From: Sulfurimonas sp.
GTDB lineage: Bacteria > Campylobacterota > Campylobacteria > Campylobacterales > Sulfurimonadaceae
Length of the DNA: 12,598 nt
Reading direction: 5' to 3'
NCBI GenBank assembly: GCA_015487435.1
Contig: WFPU01000272.1
Location: forward strand, 1 to 12,598
Shown here: positions 7,128 to 12,598 of the stretch, one piece after another
Layout of the letters: every line of letters begins with the position of its first letter
Numbering within the stretch: position 1 is the first letter of the stretch
The notes under the pieces: generated by a model
What the model saw: the letters and a program-made list of their open reading frames with translations, nothing else
The model's database searches: none
What the model was told of the DNA's origin: nothing
Position numbers and translations under genes: made by a program

Positions 7128-8038
7128 TGATAACGAAAGAAAAATTAACTCATTTAAAACAATTAGAAGCAGAATCAATCCATATTCTTCGTGAAGTGGC
7201 AGCAGAATTTTCTAACCCTGTTATGATGTACTCCGTAGGAAAAGACAGCTCTGTAATGCTTCATATTGCTATGAAAGCTTTCGCCCCTGCTAAACCTCCT
7301 TTTAAATTCTTACATGTAGATACTCTGTGGAAATTTCATGAGATGATAGAGTTTCGTGATAATCGTGCTAAAGAGTTAGGATTTGACCTTGTCGTACACT
7401 CTAACCCAGAGGGTATTGCAATGGATATATCTCCATTTAAACATGGAAGTAAAGTGCATACCGACATTATGAAAACCGAGGCTCTTAAACAAGCACTCAC
7501 ACAAGGTGGATATGATGCCGTTATAGGTGGAGCTAGACGAGATGAGGAAAAATCTCGTGCTAAAGAGCGCATCTTCTCTTTTCGTGACAAACAACACAGA
7601 TGGGATCCAAAAAACCAAAGACCAGAACTTTGGAATGTTTACAACACTGCCATTCAAAAAGGCGAGAGTGTTCGTGTATTCCCTATAAGTAACTGGACAG
7701 AGCTTGATGTGTGGCAGTATATCTACCTAGAAGGAATTCCTATTCCATCTCTTTACTTTGCAAAAGAACGCCCGGTAGTAGAGTATGAGGGTACAAAAAT
7801 ACTTGTCGATGATGATAGGATGCCAAAAGAACTGCGTGATACTGCAAAAATGGAGATGGTACGTTTTAGAACACTTGGATGTTACCCACTTACAGGTGCC
7901 ATCAATTCAACTGCATCGACACTTCCAGAGATCATTAAAGAGATGTTGCTCTCTACAAGTTCAGAGAGAGAAGGAAGACTCATAGACAAAGACCAAATAG
8001 GTTCTATGGAGAAGAAAAAAATAGAGGGGTATTTTTAA
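7127..8038 (+). CDS. cysD: Sulfate adenylyltransferase subunit 2 (CysD)
   Basis: Catalytic, ATP-pyrophosphatase-type subunit of ATP sulfurylase. With CysN it makes APS from sulfate and ATP, driven by GTP hydrolysis. The 303-residue protein opens LTHLKQLEAESIHILREVA, as other CysD do. The PP-loop SVGKDSS is at 36-42; GGARRDEEKSRAKER, HRWDPKNQRPELW, FPISNWTELDVWQY and FRTLGCYPLTGA follow in the family order, ending with GSMEKKKIEGYF. The start is ATG 7127 (TAATG junction with cysC) with GGAG 9 bases upstream; a GTG at 7112 adds only five residues that the family lacks. It shares one base with cysN. The subunit pair suggests a NodP/NodQ- or CysD/CysN-like enzyme, with the kinase kept as a separate protein. 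Confidence 0.96.
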   Translation: MITKEKLTHLKQLEAESIHILREVAAEFSNPVMMYSVGKDSSVMLHIAMKAFAPAKPPFKFLHVDTLWKFHEMIEFRDNRAKELGFDLVVHSNPEGIAMDISPFKHGSKVHTDIMKTEALKQALTQGGYDAVIGGARRDEEKSRAKERIFSFRDKQHRWDPKNQRPELWNVYNTAIQKGESVRVFPISNWTELDVWQYIYLEGIPIPSLYFAKERPVVEYEGTKILVDDDRMPKELRDTAKMEMVRFRTLGCYPLTGAINSTASTLPEIIKEMLLSTSSEREGRLIDKDQIGSMEKKKIEGYF

Positions 8039-9477
8039 TGAGTACAAAAAATGAAAAAATAGCTCTTGACATAGAGGCATATTTAAAAGAGCATGAAAAT
8101 AAAGATATGCTTCGCTTCTTAACCTGTGGTAGTGTTGATGATGGAAAATCTACATTAATAGGTCGTATGCTTTATGACTCTAAGATGATATTTGATGATC
8201 AACTTAGTGCTGCTGAGAGTGAGAGCGAAAAGTATGGTACAACAGGTGAGAAAATTGATATGGCTCTGCTTGTTGATGGCTTACAGAGTGAGAGAGAACA
8301 AGGCATCACCATAGATGTGGCTTATAGATTCTTTACCACTGAAAACAGAAAGTTCATCATAGCAGATACTCCAGGACATGAGCAGTATACTCGTAATATG
8401 GTTACAGGTGCAAGTACAGCTGATGTAGCCATCATATTAATAGATGCTCGTAAAGGTATTCTTACTCAAACAAGAAGACACAGCTTCATAGTAAATCTTC
8501 TTGGAATTGAGCATGTAATAGTAGCTATAAATAAGATGGATTTAGTTGATTTTTCTCAAGATGTCTTTAATGAAATTAAGCAGGCATATAGTGAGCTCGC
8601 AGATGAATTAGGAATTAAAAACACATACTACATTCCTCTAAGTGCACTTAATGGCGATAATGTTGTAGATAGAAGTACACAAACCCCTTGGTATACTGGT
8701 AAGCCACTTTTAGAACTACTAGATAGTATGGATATCTCCAAAGAGATAAAAGAGGAAGATTTTAGATTTGCTGTTCAGTATGTAAATCGTCCAAACTTAG
8801 ACTTTAGAGGTTTTTGTGGAACGATTGCAAGTGGAAGTATAAAAGTAGGAGATGAAATCACTGTACTGCCATCTGGAAAAACTACGAGAGTAAAAAGTAT
8901 AATCAATGCAGGAGATATTACAGAATCAGACAGGGAAGCAACTACTGGGGAAGTCTATGCACCTATGGCTGTGACAATCACTACAGAAGATGAAGTAGAC
9001 ATTAGCCGTGGCGACATGCTAGTACACACTAAGGCATTGCCAAGAGTCTCAAACTCTCTTAAAGTGATGCTTGTATGGATGGATGAGTCATCCATGCAGA
9101 TAGGGAAAACTTATGACATTAAAAGAGGTACTTCTGTAATGCCGGGAGTATTTGAGCATATAAACTATAAAATTGATGTAAATACATATGAGAGAACACA
9201 AGTCGATGCATTGGATCTTAACGACATAGCATCATGCAAAATGGTACTTACTCGCCCAATAGCAGCAGATAAGTACAAAGAGAACCGCCAAACAGGAAGC
9301 TTCATTATTGTTGACAGAATTACTAACAATACTGTTGGTGCTGGAATGATAGTAGATGTAGCTAAAAGAGAAGAAGAGACAAAAGTAAAAGTTCATAGAG
9401 AATATACCCAAGCTGAGATAGCACTTAACAAATATATACGAGAGAACTTTCCTGAGTGGAATTGTAAAGAACTGTAA
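8038..9477 (+). CDS. cysN: Sulfate adenylyltransferase subunit 1 (CysN, GTPase)
   Basis: Regulatory GTPase subunit of ATP sulfurylase, of the EF-Tu-like translation-factor family. It has 479 residues, close to stand-alone CysN and too short for the CysN-CysC fusion. G-motifs are clear: GSVDDGKST (31-39), EQGITIDVAYR switch I (87-97), DTPGH (110-114), NKMD (165-168) and SAL; beta-barrel domains follow (about 235-450), ending NFPEWNCKEL. GAGGGG (8024-8029) sits 8 bases before the ATG, which shares a base with the cysD stop. The stop in turn shares a base with the next ATG. In CysNC/NodQ proteins the kinase domain follows CysN in the same chain; here a membrane-linked kinase-like protein occupies that place as the next gene. 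Confidence 0.96.
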   Translation: MSTKNEKIALDIEAYLKEHENKDMLRFLTCGSVDDGKSTLIGRMLYDSKMIFDDQLSAAESESEKYGTTGEKIDMALLVDGLQSEREQGITIDVAYRFFTTENRKFIIADTPGHEQYTRNMVTGASTADVAIILIDARKGILTQTRRHSFIVNLLGIEHVIVAINKMDLVDFSQDVFNEIKQAYSELADELGIKNTYYIPLSALNGDNVVDRSTQTPWYTGKPLLELLDSMDISKEIKEEDFRFAVQYVNRPNLDFRGFCGTIASGSIKVGDEITVLPSGKTTRVKSIINAGDITESDREATTGEVYAPMAVTITTEDEVDISRGDMLVHTKALPRVSNSLKVMLVWMDESSMQIGKTYDIKRGTSVMPGVFEHINYKIDVNTYERTQVDALDLNDIASCKMVLTRPIAADKYKENRQTGSFIIVDRITNNTVGAGMIVDVAKREEETKVKVHREYTQAEIALNKYIRENFPEWNCKEL

Positions 9478-10202
9478 TGTATAAAGAAACCAATAAACGA
9501 TCAATAGTAAAGGGAATTAGCTGGAGAATAGTAGCTACAACAACTACTATACTTATAGTCTACTTTTTCTTTGGTCGTTTAGACTTGGCTATTGCTGCTG
9601 GACTTATAGAAACAGTACTGAAAGTTGGTCTTTACTGGGCACATGAGCGAGCTTGGATGAAGATAAGATGGGGTAAAAAAAGAATAGAACCTTTTAACCT
9701 TTGGTTTACAGGGCTACCTCTAAGTGGAAAAACAACAATTGGGGATGCTGTTTATAAAGAGTTAGAAAAACTTCACATACCGCTGGAACGAATAGATTCC
9801 AAAGATATAAGAGAACTTATTCCAGATATTGGATACACCAGAGAGGATAGAAATAGACATATGCATCGCATAGGAAACTTAATAAGAACACTACAAAAGA
9901 ATTCCGTTTCTACGGTAGCCTCATTTGTAAGTCCATACAGAGAAAGTAGAAAAGCTATACGAGAAATGGTAGAAAATAATATTGTGGTTTATGTAAAAGC
10001 AGATGTAGAGACTTGTAAAAAAAGAGACTATAAAGGTGCTTATGCAAAAGCACTGAGTGGTGAGTATCAAAACTTTTCAGGTGTGAATGATGTCTATGAA
10101 GAACCACAGCATGCAGAGATAGTTATAGATACAGAGATACTCAGCGTAGATGAATCGGTAGAAATAATAGTTAAATACATTAAAAAGGAATGTTTAAAAT
10201 GA
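9477..10202 (+). CDS. DUF2061 membrane domain fused to a divergent APS-kinase-like domain
   Basis: A two-part protein of 241 residues. Residues about 8-60 are a DUF2061 domain: RSIVKGISWRI, two hydrophobic helices (about 16-33 and 36-53) and the end LYWAHERAW. Residues about 71-238 are a CysC-like P-loop kinase: GLPLSGKTT (79-87), SFVSPYRESR (149-158), RDYKGAYAKALSGE (183-196) and NFSGVNDVYEEP. Differences from the canonical CysC in this window are marked: the usual DGDNVR is replaced by DSKDIR, ENIRR by RHMHR, and the loop GLSGSGKS by GLPLSGKT. It should be anchored in the inner membrane with the kinase facing the cytoplasm. It follows cysN in a TAATG junction, so it belongs to the sulfate-activation block. 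It may be a second APS kinase, or a relative with another nucleotide substrate; sequence cannot settle which. Confidence 0.85.
   Translation: MYKETNKRSIVKGISWRIVATTTTILIVYFFFGRLDLAIAAGLIETVLKVGLYWAHERAWMKIRWGKKRIEPFNLWFTGLPLSGKTTIGDAVYKELEKLHIPLERIDSKDIRELIPDIGYTREDRNRHMHRIGNLIRTLQKNSVSTVASFVSPYRESRKAIREMVENNIVVYVKADVETCKKRDYKGAYAKALSGEYQNFSGVNDVYEEPQHAEIVIDTEILSVDESVEIIVKYIKKECLK
10182..10189 (+). promoter_or_regulatory. Ribosome binding site deciding the start of rfbA copy 2
   Basis: AAAAAGGA ends 9 bases before ATG 10199, a good spacing, but directly touches the upstream in-frame ATG at 10190. It therefore selects 10199, giving a 289-residue protein that starts MKG exactly like copy 1 and overlaps the previous stop as ATGA. 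Confidence 0.7.
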
Positions 10203-11068
10203 AAGGAATTATATTAGCTGGAGGAAGTGGAACAAGACTTTATCCTATTACTAAGTCTATTTCAAAACAACTCTTGCCAATATATGATAAACCAATGATT
10301 TATTATCCATTATCAGTATTAATGTTAGCAGGCATAAAAGAAATTTTGGTAATATCCACTCCTCAAGACATAGAAAATTTTGAAAAACTTTTAGGTAATG
10401 GTGATGATTGGGGTATTAAGCTTGAATACAAAATTCAACCATCGCCTGATGGATTAGCTCAAGCATTTATTTTAGGTGAAGAGTTTATTGGGGATAGTAG
10501 TATATGCTTAATTTTAGGAGATAATATTTTTTATGGTCATGGATTTACTCCTTTACTGAAAAATGCGGCTAATATTAAGGATGGTGCAGTTGTTTTTGGA
10601 TACCAAGTAAATGATCCTCAAAGATTTGGTGTAGTTGAATTTGATAAAGATAAAAAAGCTATAAGCATAGAAGAGAAACCGACTAATCCAAAATCAAACT
10701 TTGCAGTTACAGGATTGTATTTTTATGATAATAATGTTATAGAAATAGCAAAAAATGTAAAACCATCTGCTAGAGGAGAATTAGAGATTACCTCTATAAA
10801 TGAAGAATATCTAAAAAAAGATAAGTTAAAAGTAGAACTTCTTGGTCGTGGATTTGCTTGGCTTGATACGGGTACTCATGACTCACTTATAGAAGCTGGT
10901 CAGTTTGTTCAAACTATTGAGCATCGACAAGGCTATAAAATAGCTTGTCTTGAAGAGATTGCGTATAATAATGGTTGGATAAATAAAGATAAAATTTTAA
11001 AAATTGCAGAACCACTGAGTAAAAATGGATATGGACAATACTTAAAGGATTTAGTGAAAGATGATTAA
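10199..11068 (+). CDS. rfbA: Glucose-1-phosphate thymidylyltransferase (copy 2)
   Basis: Same enzyme as the gene at 1834: dTTP plus glucose-1-phosphate to dTDP-glucose. From ATG 10199 it is 289 residues, identical in length to copy 1, with every motif intact (LAGGSGTRLYP, QPSPDGLAQA, LGDNIFYG, EEKP, WLDTGTHDSL), so it should be active. It is about 85% identical in protein to copy 1, with differences spread along the gene and many silent changes. That fits an independently inherited or transferred allele better than a fresh tandem copy. It overlaps the kinase fusion gene by 4 bases (ATGA) and the remnant after it by 8 bases, the same spacing as rfbA/rfbB in copy 1. Because rfbB is not intact after it, this copy looks redundant. 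Confidence 0.95.
   Translation: MKGIILAGGSGTRLYPITKSISKQLLPIYDKPMIYYPLSVLMLAGIKEILVISTPQDIENFEKLLGNGDDWGIKLEYKIQPSPDGLAQAFILGEEFIGDSSICLILGDNIFYGHGFTPLLKNAANIKDGAVVFGYQVNDPQRFGVVEFDKDKKAISIEEKPTNPKSNFAVTGLYFYDNNVIEIAKNVKPSARGELEITSINEEYLKKDKLKVELLGRGFAWLDTGTHDSLIEAGQFVQTIEHRQGYKIACLEEIAYNNGWINKDKILKIAEPLSKNGYGQYLKDLVKDD
11045..11063 (+). repeat. rfbA/rfbB coupling site, direct repeat copy 2
   Basis: Exact second copy of the 19-base stretch at 2680-2698, with AAGGA, the last rfbA codons and the ATG of the following frame in the same spacing. It marks the old start of an rfbB gene that is now only a fragment. Confidence 0.85.
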
Positions 11069-11387
11069 TATACTTTTAACAGGAACAGCAGGCTTTGAAA
11101 ATAAAAAGGCAGTTTTACCTATTATCACTACCTATAGTGTGTGGCATCTCTTCGTCATACGAACTCATAAAAGAAATGAACTTCAAAAAGATCTAACTGT
11201 GCATGATGTTCAAACACTTATTCGTTATCCCTTACCTCCGCATAAACAAGAGGCTTGTATAGAAAGGGATAATTTGAAGTTTCCTATAACTGAAAAGATC
11301 CATGATGAAGTCTTAAGTTTACCCATAAGTGGTATTCAAAGCACGGAAACTGCCCGAAAAATTGTGAGATTTTTAAATGAGCAATAA
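11061..11387 (+). pseudogene. Chimeric remnant: rfbB start joined to fdtB-type aminotransferase C-terminus
   Basis: An open 108-codon frame built from two unrelated pieces. Codons 1-12 (MINILLTGTAGF) are the beginning of a Rossmann sugar dehydratase, matching rfbB's ILVTGCAGF and starting at the same 8-base overlap with rfbA. From codon 13 (base 11097) the sequence aligns with residues 270 onward of the aminotransferase at 4646: VLP, VWHLFVIRT, then QTLI-YPL-PHKQEA, and KIHDEVLSLPIS. It lacks the NAD site beyond the first glycines, the catalytic residues of RfbB, and the PLP lysine, so neither activity is possible. The join is in frame with no stop. If the lost cassette had the order of copy 1, roughly 2.7 kb (most of rfbB, fdtA, fdtC and three quarters of fdtB) was deleted. 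The tail is clearly diverged from fdtB here, so it came from a different allele. Its end overlaps the flippase start by 11 bases. Confidence 0.85.
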
Positions 11388-12598
11388 ATCTTCCTACACT
11401 CAGATTTTAAAATCCTCATCCATCATGGGTGGATCAGCAGGTATCAACTTACTGTTTGGGATGATACGTACCAAGTTTGCAGCTGTGATGATTGGAACAA
11501 CAGGTATAGGACTTTTGGCAAGTTTTACAGTAGTTCAAGGACTTATTAGTACTATTGTAGGCTTGGGAATAAACTCTAGTGCTGTAAGGGAAATTGCTTC
11601 TGCTGTTGGTAAAAACGATGAAATAGCTGTTGGCCGCATGGTATTGACTGTACAACGTATTAGTTGGCTTACCGGATTGCTTGGCATGATGATAATGATC
11701 ATGTTTAGCCCACTACTAAGTCAATTGGCATTTGATAGTAAGGAATATACTTTAGATATAGCTACTCTTGGCCTGGTCGTATTATTCACCAATATCTCAG
11801 GTGGACAGATGGCTCTTTTACAAGGGATTCGCCGTATTGGGGATATGGCACGGGCTAGTATCATTGGGGCTGTACTCTCTACAGTATTTGCAATCATATT
11901 TTATTCGTGGCTTGGGTTACGAGGCATCATACCTTCGCTCATCATAATTGCGGCTATGCAATTAATTATATCGTGGTATTTTGCAAGACGTGTCCCCTTT
12001 CATAGAGTAGAACTGAATTGGAAAGAAACTTTTTCAGAAGCGTCCAGTATGTTTGGTCTTGGAGTTGTCTTTATGTGGACCGCTCTGATGGGTAGCATTG
12101 TGAGTTATGTAACAATTACATTGATTACACAGGAAATAAACATAGAAGCTGTGGGAATCTATAGTGCGGCTTTTGCACTATCGGGTATGTTTGTAAATTT
12201 CGTGCTTCAAGCAATGGGTGCGGATTATTACCCACGTTTAACCAGTCATCAAGATAATAAAGATCTTATGAACCGTCTAGTAAATGAACAGATAGAAATT
12301 GGACTGTTGTTAGGTGCTCCTGGTCTACTTGCTACAATGGTAGCTGCACCGTGGATCATTCATCTTTTTTACAATAGTGAGTTCTTGCCCGCAGTTGTCT
12401 TGATACAGTGGTTTATTCTAGGAAGCTTTATTCGTGTTATACAGTGGCCGATGGGCTTTTTACAAATGGCTTTAGGTAAATCTCTTGTATATTTTGGAAC
12501 ACAAACACTGTTCACATTTGTTCACATCGCACTGATTTCATTATACTTGAAATATATGGGGATAGAGGGGGTATCAGTTGCTTTTTTTATTCTATACA
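11377..12598 (+). CDS. Wzx-type polysaccharide flippase, 3' end outside window
   Basis: Polytopic inner-membrane protein of the MATE-like/polysaccharide transport superfamily. It is predicted to flip the undecaprenyl-linked repeat unit to the periplasmic face. The frame runs from ATG 11377 (MSNKSSYTQILKSSS) to the window edge, 407 codons with no stop. The N-terminal SSSIMGGSAGINLLFGMIRTKFAAVMIG segment (14-40), split here as a first helix plus the RTK turn, and MGADYYPRLT (280-289) are typical of this family. About ten hydrophobic helices are visible, for example near 42-65, 95-118, 127-150, 162-178, 183-201, 226-250, 258-280, 308-330, 340-356 and 372-391. Usual length is a little over 400 residues, so nearly all of it is present. 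The start overlaps the remnant by 11 bases. G+C is higher again here (25 of 60 at 12061-12120). Confidence 0.88.
   Translation, partial: MSNKSSYTQILKSSSIMGGSAGINLLFGMIRTKFAAVMIGTTGIGLLASFTVVQGLISTIVGLGINSSAVREIASAVGKNDEIAVGRMVLTVQRISWLTGLLGMMIMIMFSPLLSQLAFDSKEYTLDIATLGLVVLFTNISGGQMALLQGIRRIGDMARASIIGAVLSTVFAIIFYSWLGLRGIIPSLIIIAAMQLIISWYFARRVPFHRVELNWKETFSEASSMFGLGVVFMWTALMGSIVSYVTITLITQEINIEAVGIYSAAFALSGMFVNFVLQAMGADYYPRLTSHQDNKDLMNRLVNEQIEIGLLLGAPGLLATMVAAPWIIHLFYNSEFLPAVVLIQWFILGSFIRVIQWPMGFLQMALGKSLVYFGTQTLFTFVHIALISLYLKYMGIEGVSVAFFILY

Noticed and set aside
7785..7985. Plus-strand 66-codon frame inside cysD
   Set aside because: Lies entirely within cysD in another frame; cysD has continuous family similarity across it.
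8038..10202. CysN and the kinase as one split CysNC gene by frameshift
   Set aside because: CysN has a normal C-terminus and stop, and the next frame begins with its own start and a DUF2061 membrane domain, not a broken linker.
10199..11387. Second cassette as a recent tandem duplication of 1834-5749
   Set aside because: The rfbA copies differ at 42 residues and many silent sites, and the aminotransferase tails differ even more, so the second set is an older or separately acquired allele.
1..12598. tRNA, rRNA, CRISPR, IS element or att site
   Set aside because: No cloverleaf-like gene, spaced repeat array, transposase or terminal inverted repeat was seen; nearly every base is protein-coding.

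Overview
The window is one uninterrupted, same-strand gene train for a cell-surface polysaccharide (O-antigen or exopolysaccharide type). Every gene reads on the + strand. The largest intergenic gap is about 6 bases, and most neighbours touch or overlap by 1 to 21 bases. No RNA gene, transposase, CRISPR array or clear terminator was seen. The host is most likely a Campylobacterota (epsilonproteobacterial) species of the Sulfurimonas/Sulfuricurvum/Sulfurovum kind. The reasons are a futalosine-pathway menaquinone gene (mqnE), strong A+T bias and very compact coding; this placement is an inference of moderate confidence.

Layout. (1) 1-756: 3' part of mqnE, a housekeeping gene. (2) 758-1837: a family 2 glycosyltransferase and a small MarR-type EPS-associated regulator. 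A good sigma70-like promoter with an overlapping small palindrome lies just before the regulator. (3) 1834-5749: rfbA, rfbB, fdtA, fdtC, fdtB, a complete set for dTDP-3-acetamido-3,6-dideoxyhexose (dTDP-Fuc3NAc or dTDP-Qui3NAc) from glucose-1-phosphate. (4) 5737-10202: cysQ, cysC, cysD, cysN and a second, divergent APS-kinase-like domain fused behind a two-helix DUF2061 membrane domain. Together these activate sulfate to APS/PAPS and dispose of PAP. (5) 10199-11387: a second rfbA, 85% identical in protein to the first, followed by a 108-codon chimeric remnant. Its first 12 codons look like the start of rfbB and the rest is the C-terminus of an fdtB-type aminotransferase, so it is the scar of a second sugar cassette that lost its middle. 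(6) 11377 to the window end: a Wzx-type flippase, truncated by the window.

How the genes fit. The rfb/fdt genes make an activated amino-deoxy sugar, the GT2 would add a sugar to a lipid-linked repeat unit, and Wzx would flip that unit. Finding CysQ (PAP removal) and APS kinases inside such a locus, with no CysH or sulfite reductase visible, points to PAPS for sulfating a polysaccharide rather than for cysteine synthesis. No sulfotransferase is in the window, so that is an inference. The most unusual items are the membrane-anchored divergent kinase fusion (possibly a changed substrate), the rfbA/scar structure, and the regulator's own promoter/operator candidate.
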